In this document: piece after piece, positions 6,727 to 13,655 of the stretch
Layout: each line of letters starts with the position of its first letter
Position numbering within the stretch: position 1 is the stretch's first letter
NCBI GenBank assembly: GCA_002448975.1
Contig: DKBO01000025.1
Span: 1-14,087 of the forward strand
Direction of reading: 5' to 3'
DNA: 14,087 nt
From: Nitrospiraceae bacterium UBA6898
GTDB taxonomy: Bacteria > Nitrospirota > Thermodesulfovibrionia > Thermodesulfovibrionales > UBA6898
Notes under the pieces: generated by a model
The model's input: the letters and a program-made list of their open reading frames with translations, nothing else
What the model was told of the DNA's origin: nothing
The model's database searches: none
Position numbers and translations under genes: made by a program

Positions 6727-7737
6727 ATGAAAACGATTTTCAGATTAGCATTAATTGCTGCTTTAGTATTCACATTTGCCCAAGTTGAAGCTGCTGAGAT
6801 GTTGAGCGGCGCAGGCGCAACGTTCCCCTATCCGGTATATTCTGCCTGGGCGTATGATTATAATAAGGTTACCGGCGTGCAGCTGAACTACCAGTCCATC
6901 GGATCTGGAGGAGGGGTCAAGCAGATCACTGCCCGGACCGTCGATTTCGGCGCGTCTGATGATCCGATGAAACCCGAGGATCAAACAAAACAAAAACTGC
7001 TTCAGTTTCCTGCTGTTATCGGTGGTGTCGTGCCCGTTGCCAACCTTGGGAACGTAAAACCGGGTCAGCTCAAGCTCGATGCAGATACGCTCTGCAAGAT
7101 CTTTCTAGGTGATGTCAAGAAATGGTCGGATGCCAGGGTAACAAAGTTGAATGCAGGGTTAAAATTCCCTGACGGCGAGATCACCGTCGTTTATCGTTCT
7201 GACGGATCGGGGACTACCGCAATATTCACCAATTATCTTGCAGAGACCTGCCCGGCATGGAAGGAAAAGGTTGGCGCAGGCAAGGCAGTGAAGTTCCCTG
7301 TTGGCATAGGCGGTAAGGGGAACGAGGGAGTTACCAATTATGTAAAAAGGACTGCTAACTCCATCGGCTTTGTGGAATTTGCCTATGCTAAACAGAACAA
7401 ACTTGTCTACATCCAGATGAAGAATAAGGCAGGGAATTTTGTGGAGCCGGGATTTGAGAGCTTTGAGGATGCAGCTGAGACTGGGGATTTTGACGCAAAG
7501 AAAGGATTTTATCTTTGGCTTACGAATGCCCCGGGCAAACAGTCATGGCCGATTGCTGGCGCCACATTTATCCTTCTTGCACAAGAGAAAACGGGCGTCA
7601 ACAAACAGACCGTGAAATTCTTTGACTGGGCATTCACCAATGGGGATAATAAGGCAAAAGAGCTTGTCTATGTCCCGCTGCCGAAGTCGCTCAAGGACAA
7701 GGTCAGGGCGTACTGGAAGGCAAAGGGTATTCAGTAA
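6727..7737 (+). CDS. pstS: Periplasmic phosphate-binding protein PstS
   Basis: A 336-aa precursor. Residues 1-22 are a Sec signal peptide (MKT..., hydrophobic core, VEA cleavage site before AEMLSG). The mature protein shows the phosphate-ligand loops of the E. coli-type PstS: GAGATFPYPVY (T32/F33), QSIGSGGGVKQI (S60), DFGASDDP (D78) and YRSDGSGTT (R157, S161, T163). It captures phosphate with high affinity and delivers it to PstCA. The start at 6727 is chosen because AAAGGAGG lies about 5 nt upstream. An in-frame ATG at 6706 would place the ribosome-binding site inside the gene and add MYNKGGS to the signal peptide. It is controlled by the PHO boxes directly upstream, and a hairpin follows before pstC. 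Confidence 0.96.
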   Translation: MKTIFRLALIAALVFTFAQVEAAEMLSGAGATFPYPVYSAWAYDYNKVTGVQLNYQSIGSGGGVKQITARTVDFGASDDPMKPEDQTKQKLLQFPAVIGGVVPVANLGNVKPGQLKLDADTLCKIFLGDVKKWSDARVTKLNAGLKFPDGEITVVYRSDGSGTTAIFTNYLAETCPAWKEKVGAGKAVKFPVGIGGKGNEGVTNYVKRTANSIGFVEFAYAKQNKLVYIQMKNKAGNFVEPGFESFEDAAETGDFDAKKGFYLWLTNAPGKQSWPIAGATFILLAQEKTGVNKQTVKFFDWAFTNGDNKAKELVYVPLPKSLKDKVRAYWKAKGIQ

Positions 7738-7746
7738 TTATCAGAT

Positions 7747-7775
7747 GAAAGGGCATGCGTGATGCTTGCCCTTTC
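7747..7775 (+). terminator. Intercistronic hairpin between pstS and pstC (partial terminator or mRNA stabiliser)
   Basis: GAAAGGGCA (7747-7755), an 11-nt loop, then TGCCCTTTC (7767-7775): a 9-bp perfect stem starting 9 nt after the pstS stop, followed by TTTGT. The short T-tract suggests leaky termination or 3' protection, leaving pstS in excess over pstCAB. Confidence 0.7.
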
Positions 7776-7811
7776 TTTGTATGAGAAATTGAGAGTATAG
7801 AGCAATTAGCT

Positions 7812-8756
7812 ATGGCGATGACACTGAAAAGAAAGAACCCGGTCGACCTGATCTTTTCTTCGATCACTGCTCTTGCATCTGTTACGGTCATACTCTTTAT
7901 CATCGGTATTATCTATGTCCTCATCTCTGAATCTTCCCTTTCCATCGAAAAATTCGGGATTGTGAAATTTCTCTTTTCAACAGAGTGGAACCCGGTGAAG
8001 GAAGATTTTGGCGCCCTGACCAACATTTACGGGACGGTTCTTACGACAGTACTTTCACTGCTCTTCGCCATACCCGTAGCCATAGGGATCGCAATATTTG
8101 TCACGGAGATCGCCCCCAATTTTCTGAAGGGACCGATCGGGGTTGCCATTGAGCTGCTGGCTGCCATTCCGAGCATCATTTACGGCATGTGGGGGCTTTT
8201 CACGCTTTCACCTATCATGAGCAACTATATAGAGCCACTCCTGAAAAAAGCCACGGCAAATATACCACTTGTCAGTATACTTTTTCAGGGTACGCCTATG
8301 GGTATAGACATCCTGACGGCGAGCGTTATCCTGAGCATCATGATCATCCCGTTCACGGCCAGCATATCGCGGGACTCCTTTAATCTCACTCCCGCGGTTG
8401 TCAAGGAATCAGCCTATGCCATTGGCGCTACACAGTGGGAGGTCGTAAAAAATGTCATTCTTCCCTATTCGAAGCTCGGCGTCTTCGGGGGGGTGGTACT
8501 TTCTCTGGGCAGGGCCCTTGGCGAGACCATGGCCGTTGCCTTTGTACTTGGCAATAACCACAGGATCTCGACGTCGCTCCTCGATGCAGCGGCTACCATA
8601 ACCGTGACGCTGGCGAATGAATTTGCCGAGGCGGATAATGATGTATACTTGTCCTCGCTGTTTTATCTTGCTCTGGTGCTCTTTGTGATGAGCTTCATCA
8701 CCCTTGCCATAGCGAAATTCTTTCTGCTCAAGGCAGAAAGGAAGTATTCCCGATGA
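7812..8756 (+). CDS. pstC: Phosphate ABC transporter permease PstC
   Basis: A 314-aa inner-membrane permease that pairs with PstA. TM1 is at about 15-38, an extracytoplasmic loop carries FSTEWNPVKEDFGALTNIYG (a typical PstC feature), and about five more helices follow. The cytoplasmic EAA coupling loop, which docks on PstB, is KESAYAIGATQWEVVKNVILP. GRALGETMAVAFVLGN is another PstC hallmark. The start ATG at 7812 has no good Shine-Dalgarno sequence, and an ATG two codons later (7818) is equally possible. A weak start after the pstS hairpin fits lower synthesis than PstS. The stop overlaps the pstA start (ATGA). Confidence 0.95.
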   Translation: MAMTLKRKNPVDLIFSSITALASVTVILFIIGIIYVLISESSLSIEKFGIVKFLFSTEWNPVKEDFGALTNIYGTVLTTVLSLLFAIPVAIGIAIFVTEIAPNFLKGPIGVAIELLAAIPSIIYGMWGLFTLSPIMSNYIEPLLKKATANIPLVSILFQGTPMGIDILTASVILSIMIIPFTASISRDSFNLTPAVVKESAYAIGATQWEVVKNVILPYSKLGVFGGVVLSLGRALGETMAVAFVLGNNHRISTSLLDAAATITVTLANEFAEADNDVYLSSLFYLALVLFVMSFITLAIAKFFLLKAERKYSR

Positions 8757-9592
8757 CGTCAGTTCAGAGAAGAAAGATAGAAGGCACGATCGCACTTACG
8801 CTCAGCACCCTCGCAGCATTCATGGGCCTGTTCTGGCTTGTCTTTATCCTGGGGGACGTGCTTGTTCACGGGATGAAATCCCTGAATTTGAGCCTTTTTA
8901 TTAGTGACCCCGCACCACCGGGAGCTGCAGGGGGGGGTCTGAGAAACGCCTTTGTCGGCCAATTGCTCATAACAATCTGCGCGACGCTGGTCGGCGTCCC
9001 TATGGGCGTGCTTGGCGGCACCTTCCTTGCCGAATATGCCCGCGGCAGGAAGATAGCGCGGATGATCAGCATTCTTGCTGATATCATGGTGAGCGTACCG
9101 TCGATCGTCATAGGCACATTCATATACGCAGTGCTCGTAAAACCGCTGGGACACTTCAATGGCTGGGCAGGATCCATTGCCCTGTCCATCATCATGATCC
9201 CTGTCGTTCTCAGGACGACCGAAGACATGCTCTCCCTTGTGCCCTGGACCTTGAGGGAGGCTGCCTTTGCGCTTGGCGCACCCTATTACAAGGTCATAAC
9301 GCAGGTCGTCTACCGCGGGGCTGCGACCGGTATCCTTACAGGCATATTGCTTTCCATAGCCCGGGTGGCAGGAGAGACGGCACCGCTGCTCTTCACCTCC
9401 TTCAATAACTCATTCTTTTCGCTCAATATGAACCAGCCTATATCATCGCTGACCGTGACCATATTTCAGTATGCCATGGGGCCGTATGACAGCTGGCATG
9501 AACAGGCATGGGCTGCTGCTTTTGTGATAACGATTTTTATCCTTATCATTACAATGCTCGGCAGGCTCATGATCAGGTGGAGGTATCGGTAG
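8753..9592 (+). CDS. pstA: Phosphate ABC transporter permease PstA
   Basis: A 279-aa inner-membrane permease, partner of PstC. Six hydrophobic segments are visible, starting with TM1 at about 14-38. The family segments SDPAPPGAAGGGLRNAFVGQL and VPSIVIGTFIYAVLV are present. The EAA loop contacting PstB is REAAFALGAPYYKVITQVVYRGAATGI, followed by ARVAGETAPLLFTSFNN. The ATG overlaps the pstC stop by 4 nt and the gene ends by sharing one base with the pstB start, so translation is tightly coupled. Confidence 0.95.
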   Translation: MTSVQRRKIEGTIALTLSTLAAFMGLFWLVFILGDVLVHGMKSLNLSLFISDPAPPGAAGGGLRNAFVGQLLITICATLVGVPMGVLGGTFLAEYARGRKIARMISILADIMVSVPSIVIGTFIYAVLVKPLGHFNGWAGSIALSIIMIPVVLRTTEDMLSLVPWTLREAAFALGAPYYKVITQVVYRGAATGILTGILLSIARVAGETAPLLFTSFNNSFFSLNMNQPISSLTVTIFQYAMGPYDSWHEQAWAAAFVITIFILIITMLGRLMIRWRYR

Positions 9593-10356
9593 TGAACGGA
9601 ACGACAGAGATCGAAGTCCGGGGCCTCAATTTTTACTATTCCGGCAATATCCATGCACTGAAACAGATAAATCTGACCGTGCAGAAGAATTCGGTCACCG
9701 CGCTGATCGGCCCGTCGGGATGCGGAAAGACCACTCTGCTGAGATGCTTTAACCGCATGCATGACCTCTATCCCCGGAACAGATATGAGGGTGAGATACT
9801 GTTTCAGGGGAACAATATCCTTTCAAAAGACGTGGATGTAATAGATCTCAGGAGCCGAGTCGGCATGGTCTTCCAGAAACCGACACCCTTTCCCATGAGC
9901 ATCTTTGATAATATTGCCTACGGGGTCAAGTTGAAAGGCATTAAGAAGAGGTCCGATCTTTCCGAACGGGTAGAAAGGGCTCTGGTCCATGCTGTCCTGT
10001 GGGATGAAGTTAAGGATAAGCTGAATGCAAGCGCCTATGATCTTTCCGGCGGCCAGCAACAGAGGCTTGTCATTGCCAGGGCGCTCGCGGTCAACCCTGA
10101 AGTGTTGCTCTTTGATGAGCCGACATCCGCACTTGACCCCATATCAACGGGCAAGATAGAGGAACTTGCGGCAAAGCTAAAAAAAGAGGTTACGATCATC
10201 ATCGTAACGCACAATATGCAGCAGGCAGCAAGGATTTCCGACTGGACAGGATTCATGATGCTGGGAGAACTGATCGAATTTGACGGCACCAATAAGATCT
10301 TTACTGCGCCGTCGGAGAAACTCACTGAAGATTATGTAACCGGGAGGTTCGGCTGA
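9592..10356 (+). CDS. pstB: Phosphate ABC transporter ATP-binding protein PstB
   Basis: A 254-aa cytoplasmic ATPase that powers PstCA. Motifs in order: aromatic A-loop at FYYSG (14-18), Walker A GPSGCGKT (40-47), Q-loop Q95 in VFQKPTPFP (the PTPFP segment is typical of PstB), signature LSGGQQQR (151-158), Walker B LLFDEP (172-177), D-loop SALD, and H-loop H207. The start is GTG at 9592, sharing its G with the pstA stop TAG and preceded by GGAGG 8 nt upstream. Upstream in-frame codons lie within pstA and would add a tail unlike the family. The length is normal. The stop overlaps phoU by one base. Confidence 0.96.
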   Translation: MNGTTEIEVRGLNFYYSGNIHALKQINLTVQKNSVTALIGPSGCGKTTLLRCFNRMHDLYPRNRYEGEILFQGNNILSKDVDVIDLRSRVGMVFQKPTPFPMSIFDNIAYGVKLKGIKKRSDLSERVERALVHAVLWDEVKDKLNASAYDLSGGQQQRLVIARALAVNPEVLLFDEPTSALDPISTGKIEELAAKLKKEVTIIIVTHNMQQAARISDWTGFMMLGELIEFDGTNKIFTAPSEKLTEDYVTGRFG

Positions 10357-11024
10357 TGACGGTTTTTGATGATGAACTGCAGCATTTGAAGGAGAAACTG
10401 CTCAGGATGGGATCACTGGTCGAGGATGCGGTCAAGAACTCGATCATTGCGCTTGTTGACCGGGATAATACGCTTGCGCAGTTGGTTATCGAGAATGACC
10501 GGCAGGTGAATACCCTCGACGTTGAGATCGACGAGGAGTCCATTCGTCTTATTGCATTGAGGCAGCCCATGGCTACGGACCTCCGTTTCATCACGATGGC
10601 CATGAAGATCACGACTGACATGGAGAGGGTGGGCGACCTTGCAGTCAATATTGCCGAAAGGGCGCTGGAACTGAATACCGAGCCCATGCTCAAGCCCTAT
10701 ATCGATATTCCGAAGATGCGGGATATCGCCCAGGGGATGATCCGGGATGCCCTGAACGCTTTTGTGAAAAAGGACAAGAAACTCGCCATGGATGTCATCA
10801 TGAGGGATGATGAGGTCGATGACCTGAAACACGATGTCCTTCAGGAACTGGCGGTCTTCATGGCGCAGGACCCGACAACCGTTTCGCGTGCCATGAAGAT
10901 AAGTTTTGTAGCCCAGTACCTGGAACGCATTGCCGACCACGCTACCAATATAGCCGAGATGGTGATCTACTTTGTCGACGGGAAGATCATCAGGCATATG
11001 GCACCGCCTGCCGAAGAGAAATAA
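10356..11024 (+). CDS. phoU: Phosphate-specific transport system accessory protein PhoU
   Basis: A 222-aa cytoplasmic protein made of two three-helix bundles. Each bundle has a PhoU signature with E/DxxxD metal-binding residues: ATDLRFITMAMKITTDMERVGDLAVNIAERA (about 73-103) and SRAMKISFVAQYLERIADHATNIAEMV (about 181-207). PhoU restrains PstSCAB and relays phosphate sufficiency to PhoR, keeping PhoB off. GGGAGG lies about 8 nt before the ATG, which shares its first base with the pstB stop. It is the last gene of the pst operon. The next gene is convergent, and no classical terminator with a T-tract is visible. Confidence 0.95.
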   Translation: MTVFDDELQHLKEKLLRMGSLVEDAVKNSIIALVDRDNTLAQLVIENDRQVNTLDVEIDEESIRLIALRQPMATDLRFITMAMKITTDMERVGDLAVNIAERALELNTEPMLKPYIDIPKMRDIAQGMIRDALNAFVKKDKKLAMDVIMRDDEVDDLKHDVLQELAVFMAQDPTTVSRAMKISFVAQYLERIADHATNIAEMVIYFVDGKIIRHMAPPAEEK

Positions 11025-11072
11025 GGGGATAGCAGTGTTCAGTGGCTCTCAGCGCAAAGTCAGCTGTTTCTT

Positions 11073-11163
11073 ACTGCGCGTTACGCAGTCAGCCGTGCCG
11101 AAGCATGGGACTTTCTTCTAGAATGAGTGCTCAGCAGGTTGCGGCACGCAACATCTGTTGCGT
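11073..11163. repeat. Hairpin cluster in the phoU-usp convergent spacer
   Basis: The roughly 210-nt spacer (11025-11233) has no gene. It holds ACTGCG-CGTTA-CGCAGT (11073-11089) and a compound element GTTGCG-GCA-CGCAAC-ATCT-GTTGCGT (11138-11163). In the compound element the middle arm can pair with either flank (6 bp with the left, 7 bp with the right). Neither has a T-tract on either strand, so they are not typical terminators but may block or stabilise converging transcripts. Confidence 0.5.
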
Positions 11164-11233
11164 AAAAAGCGGGAAGCACATTCCGTCATAGGTTTTTGAA
11201 TGTTAGTTGACATGAAGCGATATGGCAAAGGGA

Positions 11234-12094
11234 CTAATTACGTGCCTTAACGACCAGTACCGGGCAGGGGGCATATCCGATGACCTTTTCCGCGACACTG
11301 CCCATGAGAAGCCGTTTCAGACCGGTCTTTCCATGGGAGCCGATCACAATGGTATCGGCTTTCCCGGTCTCTGCTACGTCTATGATCGCCTGCCAGGTCT
11401 CGGCCTCTTTGACCATGGTGCTGCATCTGATTCCTGAACTCTCTGCCTGCTGTTTCGCCTTCTTCAGATGGTCTTGTGCCTTTTCAACCAGTCTATCCCA
11501 GGCCTCAGGAGATTCGCCGTAAAATTCTGCCGGCACATCGACCACGGATATGATGATCAGCTCTCCGCCATAAGACGAGGCAAAGTCTATGGCCTTTTCA
11601 ACTGCTGCCTGGCTGAATCTCGACCCGTCGGTTGCTACAAGGATCTTCTTCCATCCGACCGTTGTTTCGTTCGGAACAACAAGGACGTCCGTGTGGCTAT
11701 ATCCTATCACGCGGGCTGTTGAGCTGCCGACCAGCGCACGTTCGATCCTGTTCTGTCCCCGCCGTCCCATGACGATCAGATCGAAGTTCTCACCATCTGC
11801 CAGGTCAACGATCCGTTCGTGAATCTCTCCTTCTTCGCATACTGTTCGCATGATGACCTTAGCCTCTGCAGCAAGTTTTTTTGCCTCGTCAAGTGCATCC
11901 TCACAGGGTTTGCGCATTGAGGCCATCACATTGCCGACAGAGGTCGAATCAAGGTCTCCAAGATAGGGCGGGATGACCGATACCACGGTCATCCAGCACT
12001 TTTCATATTCTGCCAACTTGAAGGACTCTTTCAGTGCATGCATGCTTGACAGGGAACCATCGATCGCTGCAAGGATCTTCCGATATCTGCCCAT
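11234..12094 (-). CDS. Tandem-domain universal stress protein (UspA family)
   Basis: A 286-aa cytoplasmic protein with two Usp folds. Domain 1 is at about 1-142 (KILAAIDGS... LIVMGRRGQNRIERALVGSSTARVIGYS) and domain 2 at about 148-284 (KILVATDGSRFS... IVIGSHGKTGLKRLLMGSVAEKVI). Both C-terminal loops keep the G-x2-G-x9-G-S/T ATP-binding pattern, though domain 1 reads GRRGQNR. Such proteins bind ATP and act in stress responses without a fixed catalytic role. The start at 12094 is 4 nt after the permease stop, in the same operon. An overlapping ATG 4 nt upstream is in another frame. It is the last gene of the minus-strand operon and probably serves the adjacent transporter. Confidence 0.93.
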   Translation of the reverse strand: MGRYRKILAAIDGSLSSMHALKESFKLAEYEKCWMTVVSVIPPYLGDLDSTSVGNVMASMRKPCEDALDEAKKLAAEAKVIMRTVCEEGEIHERIVDLADGENFDLIVMGRRGQNRIERALVGSSTARVIGYSHTDVLVVPNETTVGWKKILVATDGSRFSQAAVEKAIDFASSYGGELIIISVVDVPAEFYGESPEAWDRLVEKAQDHLKKAKQQAESSGIRCSTMVKEAETWQAIIDVAETGKADTIVIGSHGKTGLKRLLMGSVAEKVIGYAPCPVLVVKARN

Positions 12095-12098
12095 GCAT

Positions 12099-13187
12099 TT
12101 ATGCCTTTGAATGAGCCAGTGACTCCTGCCGTGAGAGCTTTTCTTCCCGCCGTCCCTGCCAGATCGCCTTCAGGATAATAAATGCACCGACACCGAGCGC
12201 GAATGCCATGATACCGAAGCTGACGTTCTTGAGTACTTTAACGGTCATCTCAGACATAGACGGGATGACGCCAAGCTGCGCCAGGTATACCGGCACCATC
12301 AGTCCCCTGCTGAATAGGACGATTACCATGATCACGCCCATGACCATCTTGATCATGAAGGGCTTTACATAGGTCGTTCCCATAGCGCCGAGCTGGATGC
12401 CGAAGAGCGATCCTCCGAGTATGATCATGGCGAGGCGGATATCTACCAGGCCGCTCATGGCGTACTTGAACGATCCGCCGAGACCCATGACGAATGCGAT
12501 GACCAGCTCCGTGGCTGAAGCCATGAGGCTGGGCGCACCCAATACGTAGATCATTGCCGGCACGCCGATGAAACCGCCAACCGCAATCGTTGCCGCGAGC
12601 ATTCCGGTCGCGAAGCCGAGCGGGATAGTAAAGAGTATGGAGATCCGTGCATTGAGGCTCTTGAAGTACATCATGGTGCCGGGGATATGGACCGACTGAA
12701 CCCACCGGGCGAGCTTCGGGACCTGCTCATCATCGTTTGTGGTGCCCGATCTGTGTGTTTTCCATGCGTCGCGAAGCACGAAGCCGCCGACAACGCTCAG
12801 GATGATGACGAAGGCAATGCTTACGTAAAGGTTTGAGCCTGCATTGCCGAAGTTCTTCTTGATCAATTCCTGGATATGGGCACCGTACAAGACGCCCGCC
12901 TCCGCCGAAATGCCAATGATGATACCGAGTTTTACATCGACCTGGCCATACTTTGCCCGTTTGAGGGACCCGACGAGGGCCTTGGGGAATTTGTGGCACA
13001 TGTTGCTGGCCACCGCCATGAGGCCGGGGACGCCGAGAACCATCATGCCCGGGGTCAGAACGAACGCGCCGCCCGAACCGATGAACCCACTGACAAGTCC
13101 GCCGACAAAGCCGACGAGGAAAAGATAGGTGACGTTAGCGACGTCGAGATGGATAAAACTGGTTACCTGCGCGACTACATCGTGCAT
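12099..13187 (-). CDS. TauE/SafE family anion (sulfite/organosulfur type) exporter
   Basis: A 362-aa polytopic membrane protein. Its two halves each open with the glycine-rich family motif: VGGLVSGFIGSGGAFVLTPGMMVLGVPGLMAV near the N-terminus and GMLAATIAVGGFIGVPAMIYVLGAPSLMAS near residue 200. A hydrophilic stretch of about 40 residues (RDAWKTHRSGTTNDDEQVP...) splits the halves. TauE/SafE proteins move sulfite, sulfoacetate or other small sulfur anions across the inner membrane; the substrate here cannot be read from the sequence. The protein is longer than the usual 250-270 aa. It starts 1 nt after the stop of the 85-aa membrane protein, and a tandem Usp follows. The tight coupling to two small proteins and Usp genes suggests a regulated transport complex. 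Confidence 0.88.
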   Translation of the reverse strand: MHDVVAQVTSFIHLDVANVTYLFLVGFVGGLVSGFIGSGGAFVLTPGMMVLGVPGLMAVASNMCHKFPKALVGSLKRAKYGQVDVKLGIIIGISAEAGVLYGAHIQELIKKNFGNAGSNLYVSIAFVIILSVVGGFVLRDAWKTHRSGTTNDDEQVPKLARWVQSVHIPGTMMYFKSLNARISILFTIPLGFATGMLAATIAVGGFIGVPAMIYVLGAPSLMASATELVIAFVMGLGGSFKYAMSGLVDIRLAMIILGGSLFGIQLGAMGTTYVKPFMIKMVMGVIMVIVLFSRGLMVPVYLAQLGVIPSMSEMTVKVLKNVSFGIMAFALGVGAFIILKAIWQGRREEKLSRQESLAHSKA

Positions 13188-13188
13188 C

Positions 13189-13446
13189 TTACTTTACCTC
13201 CTTTTTCTTTTTGGATGCCTCGACGCCGAGAACCGTCCAGAAATGACCGGTGAACGAGCCGTGGATGAATGAAAAGATAAATGCCGTCGCGATCGGGAGG
13301 AACGCGTAAAGTCCTCCTTTTGCGAATGTGTTGTTAATAAAGTCTTGGTTGGTCATCAGCGCTACATAGAGCGCGATAGACACTGCCCCTGCCAGAAGCA
13401 TCGGTACGACCGGCTTTTTCCGTGCATGTTGTTCCTGTGCTGCCAT
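13189..13446 (-). CDS. Small two-helix membrane protein, companion of the TauE/SafE permease
   Basis: An 85-aa protein. It has a basic N-terminus (HARKK), TM1 at about 12-30, a polar loop TNQDFINNTFAKGG, TM2 at about 45-64 (LYAFLPIATAFIFSFIHGSF), then FTGHFWTVLGVEASKKKKEVK. Both ends are predicted cytoplasmic. AGGAGG lies 5 nt before the ATG. The stop is separated from the permease start by a single base, so the two are likely made together and may form a complex. I recall similar small proteins beside TauE-type permeases in sulfate reducers, but cannot confirm this here. No enzyme motif is present; its function is unknown. Confidence 0.85.
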   Translation of the reverse strand: MAAQEQHARKKPVVPMLLAGAVSIALYVALMTNQDFINNTFAKGGLYAFLPIATAFIFSFIHGSFTGHFWTVLGVEASKKKKEVK

Positions 13447-13467
13447 GAATTCCTCCTTGGTATGATA

Positions 13468-13641
13468 TTAATGGGATTTTCTCAAAGACTTCTTTACCGA
13501 CATTTCCGGCCTGTCTGCTGCCCGCTTGCCGGTACGCTCATCCTCACGCAGGAATTCCCTGGCTGTCTCGAATTCGCCTTCTTCCGCGAAGGCCACTGCC
13601 GCCATGATCCTGTCGAATTTTGTAAGTAACGCCTTTTTCAT
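13468..13641 (-). CDS. 57-aa soluble protein with an FAEEG...ARE.L motif, function unknown
   Basis: Begins MKKALLTKFDRIMAAVAFAE and ends SLRKSH. Residues 13-31 (MAAVAFAEEGEFETAREFL) form a probable amphipathic helical hairpin. The C-terminal half is very polar and basic (KRAADRP, KKSLRK). AGGAG lies 6 nt before the ATG, and the gene sits 14 nt after the USP-like gene and 21 nt before the 85-aa membrane protein, all on one strand, so it is well placed to be a real operon member. The USP-like neighbour carries the same motif (12 of 19 residues identical). I do not recognise a characterised family. It could be a protein-interaction or regulatory subunit of the transporter operon. Confidence 0.8.
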   Translation of the reverse strand: MKKALLTKFDRIMAAVAFAEEGEFETAREFLREDERTGKRAADRPEMSVKKSLRKSH

Positions 13642-13655
13642 TGCAGTCTCCTTTC

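Noticed and set aside
10413..10997. Long minus-strand frame inside phoU, and a similar one inside phoR (3111-3674)
   Set aside because: Antisense shadows of genes with unambiguous family motifs.
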